64,000 nucleotides of DNA from Hydractinia symbiolongicarpus (Eukaryota; Cnidaria; Hydrozoa; Anthoathecata; Hydractiniidae). This document shows, piece by piece, positions 38,636 through 59,540 of this stretch. The notes beneath the pieces were generated by a model. That model saw only the letters and a list, made by a program, of their open reading frames with translations, was not told where the DNA came from and did no database searches. The DNA lies in assembly GCF_029227915.1 (NCBI RefSeq), contig NC_079879.1:10478001-10542000 (forward strand). Reading direction: 5' to 3'. How positions within the stretch are numbered: the first letter of the stretch is position 1; each line of letters begins with the position of its first letter. Position numbers and translations under genes: made by a program.

Positions 38636-39908
38636 TTTCACGTCGTAATAAGATTCAACAGTATTGATGAATATGTGGTACAAACACAACTGCCCTTTTA
38701 TATGCTACCCTTCTCTTTCGATTTAGCAAAATCAGCAACCTCCCAACAATTATTTTTACATACAGCGAAACTTGTTGTTCCTTTCGGTCATTTGTTTTTA
38801 ACTAAAAAAAAGTTTGACGCATCCAATTTAGATTTTACAACCATGCCTTGTTTGGAAATAGTCGGCGAAATATTTTGCATACATTACGCATCAGAAATTA
38901 TGTTATGCAAAACTGTTCAATTTGCGAACAATATTACCACTACGCCATTTCCATATTTGCTCAAAATTGCTTAGACACTAATTCACACGCTTTTTCAAAA
39001 GAATTCTTGTTATAAGATGACTGTTGGCTCGATTTCCAAATTTTTGGGAATATATATGCTGAGGTTCAATCATCAGGGACTATTTTTAATGACTCTTGAA
39101 TAATAGTCAACTCGATCCCATGACCTATTATTTCTTTTTTATCTGTCGGAGAGACGAAAATACACCTGTCAATAAGGGCATTGACGGTGACAAAGAATAT
39201 GCTTTGAAAACGAGTTTCAGTGTTTGTTGACATAATATCCAATACAAGGAGCATTGTATGAACCAACTTTTTTTAAAATAAAAACAAGAAAGAAACTTTC
39301 GTTTGTTTTTAATTTTTACCCCCCTTGACGGCTGACAAATTTCGTCTCCGGCGCTACACTCGATGCAAAAAGGTAAGAACCCCTGGGGAAGAGAGGTTGT
39401 TCCCACACCGCTTGATTAAATATTGACCCGCTGATATTAAGAGAATAAAAGCTGGGGTTGGTGTAAAGGTGTTGCTGTAGATTTTGATTCCGATTTGAGA
39501 GTGACCTAAATTTGCACAGTGAAGAAAAAATGAACCGAAATTTTCCTCTTTCTAAAAATTTTTTGTTCATATAATTATTCCTGGGGTTGTGGCAGTACCT
39601 ACGATCGTAACAATAATGAAAATTAGATAACTCGTAAATCGCTACGTGTTTGAGTAACAATATACTTGATGTAGTTAAAATATCAAATGTTCGCTACACA
39701 TTATTCATTAACGCAAAATGTAAACATCAATTTTAAACAAATCTATACCACCACAACGTGACCCTGGGTAAAGAGTTGCTTTATTACGGTTAACAGTCAA
39801 CTAAAACCCAACAGAAGTAAAAAATAAACGAAACATAGTAAGCTTTTAAAATATGTTCAGTAAAAATTATTCTTTTATACAAACAAGGTTCACACTTATT
39901 CAAGAAAA
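38636..39908. other. WDR1 5' flank and taxilin 3' flank
   Basis: No gene is supported here. It must contain the WDR1 promoter next to 38636 and the taxilin 3'UTR next to 39908. A minus-strand AATAAA at 39785-39780 is a candidate taxilin polyadenylation signal, about 125 nt past the stop. The 99-codon open frame at 38675-38974 (+) shows no recognisable domain. Confidence 0.45.
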
Positions 39909-49030
<9,122 letters not shown>

Positions 49031-50060
49031 GCTAAGTAGGGAAATTTGATAGCTACAGACAATGGGTCGTTTACTCTAATATAAATTTAGCTGAACAGGC
49101 GGTAGAGTCGATAACGCAACTTGTAAATCTGCAAAATTTTCGCAAACACCACCAGACGCGTCACACTAGTTCATAAGAGCCTGCTACCCAGAAAATGTAA
49201 CTTATGTAATAATTATTTTGGCAATCAAACTTTTATTGTGACAAGTAAGATCCTTAGAATATTTAAGGTAAATAGTTATGTAGCGATGAAAGATTTGTTA
49301 TAACAAAGCAAATTTTTAATGTAAAGTACCTTATTCTAAAATTATCCAATTTTTTTGGCTACATGGTAAGAGTAATGGAATTATCATTTTCGTGCAAAGT
49401 TTACACAAAACTAACCCCACGCAACTCCGGCAGGTAAGAGATCGCATGAACACAATTTTAAAATACTTTTATCGAACAAAATTTTGTCGGGGAAAATATT
49501 CATGAGAGGGAAAATTTTCGCCGGGAAAGGTTTTTGACACTTTTTACTTTCCCGACGAAAATGAAACTGGAAAATTGTTCATTACCTGATAATTTAGCTA
49601 TCAAATTTCAGCCGCCTGACTTAACTATGAACCAAAAAGCGAAGAAAGCGAATAGATATTAGAGCACTAGGAGGGAGATATTAGAGCACTAAGTTAAGGG
49701 CAAAGATAATGTAAAGCTTTTTCACGCCGAAATTCTGGCGTTCTAAAGATTGTGTTAAGGAACGGATTTAACAAAATATATAATATTAAAACGTTTTATT
49801 TGATCTGCCGCCCTAAAACAACTTAAAACAGGTACGCGTGTCCAAATGAAATCAAAATTCTTCCAACCTCGAACCCAGAATCTTCGGGAACGACTTCATT
49901 TAGCACCGGGCTAAGTGGTCCCGACACACGACGTACAACATAACTAGTACCCTTCATACTTTATCGATATTAAAAGTCCGACAGACGTTCAGTCATACTT
50001 CTCCAACCAAATGGACCCGACAAATGAAACCGCATTATCCGACATCCTCTCTATATAACA
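49031..50060. other. Taxilin 5' flank
   Basis: No gene is supported here. It must hold the taxilin promoter close to 49031. Around 49480-49570 there are short inverted motifs of the form TTTTCGTCGGG / CCCGACGAAAA. A short direct duplication (GATATTAGAGCACTA) is at about 49653-49693. Confidence 0.4.
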
Positions 50061-52950
50061 AATACATATTTTTTCTGTCAATAATCCATAACCAACGTAA
50101 TATCGCATAATACTGCATAATACTGCATAATACCTTTATAATTCATAAAAAATACATAAATTTTCTGTCGATGGCCATACCAACGTAATATCGCATAATA
50201 CTGCATAATACTGCATAATACCTTCATAATTCAAAAAAAATACATAAATTTTCTGTCGATGGCCATACCAACGTAATATCGCATAATACTGCATAATACC
50301 TTCATAATACTCTCTGTCGTTACATAAAAAATACATATTTTTTCTGTCGATGGCCATACCAACGTAATATCGCATAATACTGCATAATACTGCATAATAC
50401 CTTCATAATTCATAAAAAATACATAAATTTTCTGTCGATGGCCATACCAACGTAATATCGCATAATACTGCATAATACCTTCATAATACTCTCTGTCGTT
50501 ACATAAAAAATACATATTTTTTCTGTCGATGGCCATACCAACGTAATATCGCATAATACTGCATAATACTGCATAATACCTTCATAATACATAAAAAGTA
50601 CTTAAATTTTCTGTCGATGGCCATAACAACGTAATATCGCATAATACTGCATAATACCTTCATAATTCATAAAAAACACATAAATTTTCTGTCGATGGCC
50701 ATACCAACGTAATATCGCATAATACTGCATAATACTGCATAATACCTTTATAATTCAAAAAAAGTACTTAAATTTTCTGTCGATGGCCATAACAACGTAA
50801 TATCGCATAATACTGCATAATACTGCATAATACCTTTATAATTCAAAAAAAGTACTTAAATTTTCTGTCGATGGCCATAACAACGTAATATCGCATAATA
50901 CTGCATAATACTGCATAATACCTTTATAATTCAAAAAAAGTACTTAAATTTTCTGTCGATGGCCATAACAACGTAATATCGCATAATACTGCATAATACC
51001 TTCATAATTCATAAAAAACACATAAATTTTCTGTCGATGGCCATACCAACGTAATATCGCATAATACTGCATAATACCTTCATAATACTCTCTGTCGTTA
51101 CATAAAAAATACATATTTTTTCTGTCAATAATCCATAACCAACGTAATATCGCATAATACTGCATAATACTGCATAATACCTTTATAATTCAAAAAAAGT
51201 ACATAAATTTTCTGTCGATGGCCATAACAACGTAATATCGCATAATACTGCATAATACCTTCATAATTCAAAAAAAGGACTTAAATTTTCTGTCGATGGC
51301 CATAACAACGTGATATCGCATAATACTGCATAATACCTTCATAATTCATAAAAAACACATAAATTTTCTGTCGATGGCCATACCAACGTAATATCGCATA
51401 ATACTGCATAATACTGCATAATACCTTTATAATTCAAAAAAAATACATAAATTTTCTGTCGATGGCCATAACAACGTAATATCGCATAATACTGCATAAT
51501 ACCTTCATAATTCATAAAAAACACATAAATTTTCTGTCGATGGCCATACCAACGTAATATCGCATAATACTGCATAATACTGCATAATACCTTTATAATT
51601 CAAAAAAAGTACTTAAATTTTCTGTCGATGGCCATAACAACGTAATATCGCATAATACTGCATAATACTGCATAATACCTTTATAATTCAAAAAAAGTAC
51701 TTAAATTTTCTGTCGATGGCCATAACAACGTAATATCGCATAATACTGCATAATACCTTCATAATTCATAAAAAACACATAAATTTTCTGTCGATGGCCA
51801 TACCAACGTAATATCGCATAATACTGCATAATACTGCATAATACCTTTATAATTCAAAAAAAGTACTTAAATTTTCTGTCGATGGCCATAACAACGTAAT
51901 ATCGCATAATACTGCATAATACTGCATAATACCTTTATAATTCAAAAAAAGTACTTAAATTTTCTGTCGATGGCCATAACAACGTAATATCGCATAATAC
52001 TGCATAATACTGCATAATACCTTTATAATTCAAAAAAAGTACTTAAATTTTCTGTCGATGGCCATAACAACGTAATATCGCATAATACTGCATAATACCT
52101 TCATAATACTCTCTGTCGTTACATAAAAAATACAAAAATTTTCTGTCGATGGCCATACCAACGTAATATCGCATAATACTGCATAATGCCTTCATAATAC
52201 TCTCTATCGTTCCATAAAAAATACATATTTTTTCTGTCAATAATCCATAACCAACGTAATATCGCATAATACTGCATAATACTGCATAATACCTTTATAA
52301 TTCAAAAAAAGTACATAAGTTTTCTGTCGATGGCCATAACAACGTAATATCGCATAATACTGCATAATACCTTCATAATTCAAAAAAAGTACTTAAATTT
52401 TCTGTCGATGGCCATAACAACGTAATATCGCATAATACTGCATAATACCTTCATAATTCATAAAAAACACATAAATTTTCTGTCGATGGCCATACCAACG
52501 TAATATCGCATAATACTGCATAATACTGCATAATACCTTTATAATTCAAAAAAAGTACATAAATTTTCTGTTGATGGCCATAACAACGTAATATCGCATA
52601 ATACTGCATAATACTGCATAATACCTTTATAATTCAAAAAAAGTACTTAAATTTTCTGTCGATGGCCATAACACCGTAATATCGCATAATACTGCATAAT
52701 ACCTTCATAATTCATAAAAAACACATAAATTTTCTGTCGATGGCCATACCAACGTAATATCGCATAATACTGCATAATACTGCATAATACCTTCATAATT
52801 CATAAAAAGTACATAAATTTTCTGTCGATGGCCATACCAACGTAATATCGCATAATACTGCATAATACCTTCATAATAATGTCTGTCGCTTCATAAAAAC
52901 TACATATTTTTTCTGTCGATGGCCATAACCAACGTAATATTCCAGAATAT
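50060..52950. repeat. Satellite array of 78/88/91-bp units (about 34 copies)
   Basis: A 2.9-kb tandem array in which each unit carries TTTCTGTCGATGGCCATA, AACGTAATATCGCATAATAC, and then one or two extra copies of a 10-bp subunit (ATAATACTGC). Measured spacings between GGCCAT landmarks are 88, 91, 88, 91, 88, 78 and 88 bp. The 78/88 difference is one 10-bp subunit. The 91-bp variant carries an extra CTCTCTGTCGTTAC block. Variant types alternate in blocks, which suggests higher-order expansion. The last unit degenerates after 52920. Open frames across it are by-products of the repeat. Confidence 0.97.
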
Positions 52951-52959
52951 TTCGCATAA

Positions 52960-53925
52960 CTGCCATTTACGGAAAGCTGTTTTTATAAAGTAGACAAAGT
53001 TTGAGGTTGGATACACATCCATACACAAACAGAAACGATATTTCGCTCAAATATCCTTTTGCAACAAGACATAATAACGGCCCTATTGCAGGCTAAACAA
53101 AGAGGCGTTTTTGTACAATATATTGAACAGGCGGTGGTGTTCTATGCCCACCGATAGCCAATAGAAAAGATATTTTGGACTAATACCCCCGCGAAATTAC
53201 ATATCACAAGTCCTAAAAAATGCAAATCTGAGGCAAGGCATTATACTATAAATTTACCGGGCTTTACTGTTATGTACTTATCCGTGCAGCAGTAGAAACA
53301 AGTGTCCTCCCTGAAAATGACGCATCAAAAGCGCTAAAGCAGGCCAATCAATCCAAAGACATTACGTGTGTTTTTTATTTCTTTTTTTCGGTGCAGTATT
53401 TCAATAGTATAGCTTGATTAGTTCTTAAACCAAATGAATTCTTAGATGCATAAAAATTTAAATGTTCCAATGATTTTTGTCCGACTGAAGAAGCTGCTGC
53501 CGTAGAGAAGCTATATCACATTAAAGTTTAGAGCCGTTTACGATGAAATTATTCCATTGTTTGTAGTTAAAATTTGACAGGTCATAACTTTTTATCGGCA
53601 AAGGCTCTTAGGCTGAAATTCTGTAGAAGGCATGTCAGTAATATAACGTATCATTAGGAAAAAGATGGAAGAATTCCAAATTAAAAGTCAAAACTTCTAT
53701 TTACATGGAACAAAGATGTTCCAAAAAGCATAAGTATAAAATTTATCTCATTTAAAGAGTCTCCGTAGATTTGATATTCCATTGAAGTTAGGATCAGAGT
53801 ACAAAAGCTGAAAATAGTTCTAAATAATGTAATTATTATTGGCTATTGTTAAAAAATCATATGGTGAGTTAACAAGATCAACTTTATGAGCAACTGACCG
53901 AAAAACCAATAGACGTATGATATCG
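52960..53925. other. Unannotated flank right of the satellite
   Basis: I see no gene, RNA or clear repeat in this stretch. Confidence 0.4.
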
Positions 53926-53928
53926 TTA

Positions 53929-54200
53929 GTCTTTTTATTAATAGCGGTATTTTGCCTGTTTGTCCGCGAAAAGCGCGTCCTGTTAATTAATCACGAAATT
54001 CTTATATCTGCACAAAATACCAAATGCGATATATATTTACCGACTTTGTTTTATTCTCCCGCGTGTAGCATTCAATTGCAACGCCTGATTTTTTTTGAAA
54101 AACCAATCCGAGATTTTGCAGCCACGACAAAGGGATGTGTAAAGCAGAGAGCAGTGTTATTACGGCCATTTTGAAAGTTGCGTAACGTTGACGTTGCTAA
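53929..54200 (+). mobile_element. Helitron-like copy, longer internal region
   Basis: It starts with TTTTTATTAATAGCGGTATT, then TGTTTGTCCGCGAAAAGCGCGTCCTG, which matches the 5' module at 58950. The following block, with ACGGCCATTTTGAAAG and a TTTTTTTATATATTTTTACA tract, matches 57240-57460. No hairpin/CTAG 3' end was found, so the copy is truncated or was interrupted by the adjacent Penelope-like element. Confidence 0.45.
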
Positions 54201-54225
54201 GTCTGTCCTTGTTTTTTTATATATT

Positions 54226-54716
54226 TTTACATTGCTTGGAAGCCTCGACTTTCGAATTACAAATCCCACATTAAAAAGAAGATACCATCTTGCAAAGTTG
54301 TGAAACATTTTATTGATGAATGCGCTAATGCCTCCGTGCAAAATATTGGGTTTATTATAGTTGATGTTGTGAACAATGGAGAGAATTTAACAAACAGGCA
54401 AATTGATAGTTTGCTATTAGATAAAGAAAAATTCTGGATAGGGACACTCGTCACACAACATCAGGGACTTAATGGTTCTCATGACTGGAATAGAACTAAA
54501 AGAACAGAAAAATGCAAGTTGTAGAAACCGTGTGTTAAGTTGATAGTAGGATGATGGTGATGGAAACCAGTTTTAAACCCTTGTGTATTTAATTGTATAT
54601 AATTTATTTTTATCACTATATAAGATATTTTAATTGTTAATACTGTATTGTAAGCGATACTGAAGAAGTCAGTCGATGAACTGACGAAAATTTTAAATAA
54701 TAAAATCTTTTTACTT
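54226..54716 (+). mobile_element. Penelope-like element 3' end with GIY-YIG endonuclease remnant
   Basis: The forward frame from about 54230 reads WKPRLSNYKSHIKKK, SCKVVKHFIDECAN, then GFIIVDVVNN, LLLDKEKFWIGTLVTQHQG and LNGSHDWNR, ending at TAG 54524. The RLSNYKSH (Arg of the GIY-YIG fold), KHF, and E-x-FWI-x2-L-x-T-x3-GLN motifs are those of the C-terminal GIY-YIG endonuclease of Penelope-like retroelements. The GIY and YIG strands upstream are missing. The 3' tail contains GAAGAAGTC-n-GAACTGACGAAA, the short stem typical of these elements' ends, and then AATAAAATC. The reverse transcriptase is absent. Confidence 0.72.
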
Positions 54717-54776
54717 AATTCTTGATGTAGTCATCTATCTTGTTGGTTATTCCTATAGCTACAATTTGTGTTCATA

Positions 54777-54797
54777 TATATATATATATATATATTT
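54777..54797. repeat. (TA)n microsatellite
   Basis: A pure TA dinucleotide run. A similar one is at about 55949-55974. Confidence 0.9.
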
Positions 54798-54799
54798 CA

Positions 54800-55035
54800 A
54801 AAATCGAATTTACTAAAACAACTGAATTTTATATGTATGGATTGCTTCTTAATACCGGTAAATTATCTCCGTAAATGTTTTTTCTAAAGACCGAATTTAC
54901 TAAAAGAACTGAATATCATGGATTGCTTGTATGGATTGCTTCTTAATGCGGGTAAATTATCTCCCCAAACGTGTTTTTTTCAAAGACCGAATTTACTGAA
55001 ACAATGTGTATGGATTGCTTTTAAATACGGGAAAT
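54800..55035. repeat. Degenerate tandem array, about 2.5 units of about 90 bp
   Basis: Each unit runs CGAATTTACTAAAACAACTG, a short gap, GTATGGATTGCTTCTTAAT, then GGTAAATTATCTCC. The reverse complement of this core recurs as a tandem array at 63000-63345, so the two arrays face each other across 8 kb. Confidence 0.75.
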
Positions 55036-56155
55036 TCATCCCTAAGCTTTTTTTGTGGTTAATCAAAACAAGCTGAACTATGGATTTGTTCACTTTTGGC
55101 AGCTTTTCCCAATATGCAAAAAAATATTACAAACGTTTTACACTACGACACAAAATGAAAAATATTCAAAAGGAAGTCGAACGGAAAAATATTTTTAGGC
55201 CCTAATTTTTACTTGTCTATTGGACTTTAACTTTAAGATTGCAAAAGTTAAGGCCTGGTTGACAATTGTCTATCTATCAATAATTTTATATTTTAAATTT
55301 AACTGAACCACCATGAATTCGTCATGCTTGCTGTGAATCTAGGTTATCGCGACTTTGAGTTTCTTCACTAAAGATAAGATAAATAAAAATGGAACAAATC
55401 TTATTCGTTAATACGAAAGGGTTTCTTGAGATTGATAACAACGAACATTCGAGCATTTCTCTAACATGAAAACAGTTAATATGTTCGGACTAACCTTCAC
55501 TTGTTGTAAAGATTCTTTGTTCTCTAATGCTTTCACCATCGTTTCTGTCGGCAATATCTTTTGTCTGTTCTCTATAAACCATAAAAAAAGCACAACATAG
55601 CAATTAAATTGTTATATACAATTAATTATATTCTATCACGTTGATTTTTGGACTTTTTAACTGAAAGTAATAGTACGTGCAACCCACTACACAACATTAC
55701 TTTTATATTTTTTTTCAAATTAAACCTCAAATCAAATTTCAAATCTCAAATCAAATTTAATAAAAACTTACCATTGGCTGCCTAACCCAGTATTTTCCTT
55801 TTGGCATTACAGCATTTATCTAAACAAAATTACTTAAATAGTTATGTGAATGTTTTACAAAGATTTTCCTAAAAAAAATAAGTTTCCTCAAATAATTATT
55901 TTTTAACATAAAAAATAAATGAATGATAAACATTTATCTTATATACATTATATATATATATATATATATATATAACAGGCAAAGTGGATATGTTCATTTT
56001 CCTTTGATCTTACCGAAATTTTCTTTGAAGTAACTGAAAAATGCATGTCTAATATGTTAAATTTTCTGACGTTACGGCGCGACGTCAATAAGACTACTTT
56101 AACGTTAATATTCTATATTAAATAAATGAAGCCATTACAGTGCACTTAAAGCTTT
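55036..56155. other. AT-rich region with small exon-like blocks on the minus strand
   Basis: No gene was recognised. Three minus-strand blocks have good splice borders and compatible phases: about 56033-56014 (20 nt), 55819-55772 (48 nt, INAVMPKGKYWVRQPM) and 55569-55495 (75 nt, NRQKILPTETMVKALENK then ESLQQVK). They may be parts of an unrecognised gene, or chance. See findings. Confidence 0.25.
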
Positions 56156-56158
56156 GAG

Positions 56159-56514
56159 GCCAAATAACTTGAAAACGAGGTGGTGACGTCAGTGATTTTT
56201 TACCACGTAAGTAACTAGGGACCACCCGGGACCAATTTGGGTAAGTTTCCCAAGCCTGGGTCCCCGAATCCGTTTCGGAATGGGAAGGTTGAGGACGTCA
56301 TCACAAAACCTTCAAACCCCAATATCTCTGCAACCGCCAAATAACTTGAAAACGAGGTGGTGACGTCAGTGATTTTTCACCACGTAAGTAACTAGGGACC
56401 ACCCGGGACCAATTTGGGTAAGTTTCCCAAGCCTGGGTCCCCGAATCCGTTTCGGAATGGAAAGGTTGAGGACGTCATCACAAAACCTTCAAACCCCAAT
56501 ATCTCTGCAACCGT
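56159..56514. repeat. 177-bp tandem duplication (two copies)
   Basis: The block starting GCCAAATAACTTGAAAACGA at 56159 is repeated from 56336, with only about two or three differences. Each copy contains TGACGTCAG and GGACGTCATC palindromic sites and ends ATATCTCTGCAACCG. A more diverged relative follows at about 56515-56700, with TGCTGACGTCAG, ATATCTCCCTAAGCGTTTG and TCAAAA. This is an old family with one recent duplication. Confidence 0.92.
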
Positions 56515-57235
56515 TTGTCAAAAGTCCATGTTCCTATACATTTTCTTGATCTGCATTTCAAGATCTATACGATGAATGCATCGGGTGTACGAATTAAGAA
56601 ATTTTTTGGAACTTTTGGTAGGGACTTTGCTGACGTCAGAAAAATTTTTAAGCCCTTATATCTCCCTAAGCGTTTGTCAAAAACATACGATACCATGCAT
56701 TATTTTGGTCAACGTTTCAACCTCCACACCTTACAGACAACGAATGACTAATTTTAACCAATTTTCTTTTTGTATATGCACTGCTGACGTCGGCAAAAAA
56801 TCTAAAGCAACCTATTTTTCCATTGTTCTTCTGCCTTAGTGGATTTTCACATGGGCTTTATCAACTAGTCTTGTATAAGTAATCAGCTAAATTTACACTG
56901 AAAACACGATTCTTATACAAGCTGGCACTTTTTTCTTCATACAACCCATCACTGCACCTAAATGAACAGGGTCACTTTAGAGAAGGATCATGCAATCATT
57001 ACATGCAGTCTTTTATGAAGTTTTTTTCCAACAATTTTTTTACTTCTTTATCCACAGAGACTGTAAATACATTCTCAAACACACATAACTTACTCGTAAC
57101 ACACATTATATTGCCATTACAATCTATGGAAATCTATGTATAGTTAGTTAAAAAGCCTTAATGACACTGATTTCTCTTGTGTATTTAGTGTTAGTTTATT
57201 TCTTTTAATGGTTATCACTTCTGTTGTCCATCTTC

Positions 57236-57520
57236 TCTTTAATAATAGCCGTATTCTGTATATTCAAAATGGTTGTGCGCGGCTTTTATCAGAAAATTTT
57301 GGGAAAACCCCGCAGAATCAGATTTTTACCAATGAAGGAAAGATAAAGCAATCTGAGCTACGGCCATTTTAAAAGCTGTGGCATTGACGGTTAATCTGTT
57401 TTTGTCTTCAAAAAGGTTTTCATTTTTGTTTTTTTACATATTTTTACATGTTAAGATAAATATATTCTCACGTTTTGTAGCTAAGTACAAATCTCAAACC
57501 CAAAAATTTCTTGATTTTTG
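57236..57520 (+). mobile_element. Helitron-like copy (5' end and internal part)
   Basis: It begins TCTCTTTAATAATAGCCGTATT and shares the ACGGCCATTTT block and the TTTTTTTACATATTTTTACAT tract with 53929-54200. No 3' hairpin/CTAG was seen. Confidence 0.45.
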
Positions 57521-58949
57521 GCTAGGAACGAAGATTTTTAAGGAGCATTCTACAATCAGCTAGCTAGCTAGCCTTAGTTATTACTATTCAGTTTAGTATA
57601 ACAGCTTTATCTCCTAGCCAGTATTATTTATTTTTATGTTAAAGTTGTGTTTACCTAGCTAGCTCCTTAGCTACTTCTGACCAAAAAGTGAAAGTAGCCA
57701 AATGCAGTTTGGCTGCAACACAATTCTTAATTCTTATGCTAAATGAAGTTAGGCAGATACCACTTTTATTACTGTTATGAAAACTTATGGTGCAACATAA
57801 AATTGCTGAGTATTTTTTTAACTGAACATGATAACAACAGCGGTTTCCTGGACTTTTTTTAACCGAATTTGCGATGAAGTTCTTTTGAAAAATAGTGTTA
57901 CGCCTATACTCATGTGTGACATGGTAAATTGGTATTACATCTGTATGGATGTGTCACATTATTTACCCGTACTAAATGGTCAGCTAACACTCACCGGGAA
58001 CATTATCCGAAAAATAAAAAAGGTTTGCCAGAAAGTTTTTGCTATGACGGGGTAACAACAAATTGTAATCTGTGTTTTTATTTCAGCTTAAGTTGTGGAA
58101 AGTTATTTGATAAAAAACATATTACACTGGACACACCATAAAGTTGTGTGCACTTCATTTGATTTACTACATACTACATAACTTTACTAAAGCGCTTTAC
58201 CTGAATATGTGGCGCAGTTGACGGCTCTTATTAATCACTCATCCGGGTGTTCAACGGCGGGTAACAGTTACCTAGCCTTTTTACAGAGTGTATTCTGTGT
58301 TCTGTAAACCAAAGATGCAATGTAGTTTTTTTGAAAAGCGTATTAAGCCTAAAAGCATGTGTGATACAGTTTAGCCAGCTACAACAAAATTCTTAATTAG
58401 TAATTCTTATGCCAAAAGCAGGTAGCTACACCAGACTTATTCCGCAAAATAAAATTGCTGAGCGATTTTTTTAGCTGGACGGGCTGTTTTCTGTGTTTTC
58501 ACCTAATTGGACGAAAACTTTGTCGGACAAAAGTTTTGTCCGACAAAATTTTTCGGACACCTGAAGTTTTCGTCATTTTAGTCCGCGAAAAATTTTGTTC
58601 GACGAAAATTTTGTTTATTTTGGATTTTTGTTATTTCTTATTAAAACAAAGTTTGTACAATAAAAAGTTTTCAAATCAAGTGGCAATTCAGTTGAAACGA
58701 GGCATTGATCCTGCGGATGTGAAGATTTCCTCAAAGTTGTTAGATTTAAAACCAGTCCACGCTTCCTGAATCGTTCAACTTTACCACTATTTAAGCAACG
58801 AAGCAGAAATTATCATCAACGGGTTCGATGCATCTTAATTACAAAAGCTGTTAAAAACGCACAATCTGTTGTGGACATGTTAAAAATCCGGTTACAAGCA
58901 TTTAAATTCTGTAAGAAGTGAAGGAATGCTTCTGCTGTCCTTCTTCTCT
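57521..58949. other. Repeat-derived spacer with a diverged duplication and a palindrome
   Basis: Blocks at about 57710-57920 and 58320-58480 are related (shared ACAAAATTCTTAATT, AAAATTGCTGAG followed by a T run, and GCATGTGTGAYA). They are therefore an old duplication. A perfect 23-bp palindrome (GTCGGACAAAA-G-TTTTGTCCGAC) is at 58522-58544. Open frames at 57828-58141 and 58455-58769 overlap these repeats and are not supported as genes. Confidence 0.45.
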
Positions 58950-59198
58950 TCTCTTTAATAATAGCCGTATTTTGTCTGTCTGTCCGCGAAAACCGCGTCC
59001 TGTTACAGAAACACGAAACACGAAATGCGATATATAAGGGACGGGCGACCCCGTGGATTTTTCCACGGGTTAACGGCTAGTTAATAATAGCCGTCGTCTG
59101 TCTGTCTGCCATTAAAGACGCTTCCTGTTACGAAAACATGAAATGCGATATATAAAGGACAGGCGACCCCATGGATTCTTCCACGGGTTAACGACTAG
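58950..59198 (+). mobile_element. Two head-to-tail non-autonomous Helitron-like elements
   Basis: Copy 1 (58950-59080) starts TCTCTTTAATAATAGCC and ends with a hairpin CCGTGGA-TTTT-TCCACGG, GTTAACGG and CTAG. Copy 2 (59081-59198) starts TTAATAATAGCCG and ends with the same hairpin, one mismatch per arm, and CTAG followed by T. The 5' TC, the subterminal hairpin about 10 nt from CTAG, and insertion before T are the defining Helitron features. At about 120-130 bp each they are very short and cannot encode anything. Confidence 0.75.
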
Positions 59199-59199
59199 T

Positions 59200-59540
59200 T
59201 TGTAATAATTGCCGAGTTGTTTGGTTTTAAAAGGAATCGTAGAATCGTCCTTTTTCACTGGTGCATGACCGCTCTCCACCACGAGCCTATATCCCACTGA
59301 CTCAGCCCCTGGCAAACTGTATGGTACTGTCAAAGTACACAAGCTTAAAACAGACGACGTTGCCGATTTACCTCTCAGACCAATCATCTCAAAGGTTGGA
59401 ACGGCATCATACGAATCATCATTATTATAAAAATCGCTGAATGTTTTAAGGGGGCTGGCAGCACATTTTAAAAAGTCCAAATATGATGGAAATCTTTTAA
59501 AAAGTGCCAGCGCCCCTAAAATTCTTAGTGTTTTTATCAT
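59200..59540 (-). CDS. Uncharacterised open frame abutting a Helitron-like end
   Basis: A minus-strand frame starts at 59540 (MIKTLRILGALALFKRFPS) and runs through YLDFLKCAASPLKTFSDFY and LPGAESVGYRLVVESGHAPV to KTKQLGNYYK, where host sequence meets the Helitron end. In the joined frame it continues about 29 codons into the element and stops at 59112. The amino-acid mix is balanced and not low-complexity, unlike nearby random frames. I do not recognise the family. It may be a gene fragment cut by the insertion, an exon, or chance. Confidence 0.3.

Noticed and set aside
38675-38974. 99-codon plus-strand frame upstream of WDR1
   Set aside because: It has no recognisable motif, sits in a promoter region, and has low-information AT-rich composition.
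50136-52267. Several 60-107-codon minus-strand frames with repeated MRYYVGMAIDRK-like peptides
   Set aside because: They lie entirely in the 78/88/91-bp satellite and shift frame between units. Openness follows from the unit's base content, not from selection.
49990-53000. CRISPR-like or centromeric reading of the satellite
   Set aside because: The units are contiguous without unique spacers, the DNA is eukaryotic, and nothing in the sequence shows centromere function.
57828-58141. Overlapping 75- and 70-codon plus-strand frames
   Set aside because: They cover a diverged duplicated block (57710-57920 against 58320-58480), are not conserved between the two copies, and show no domain.
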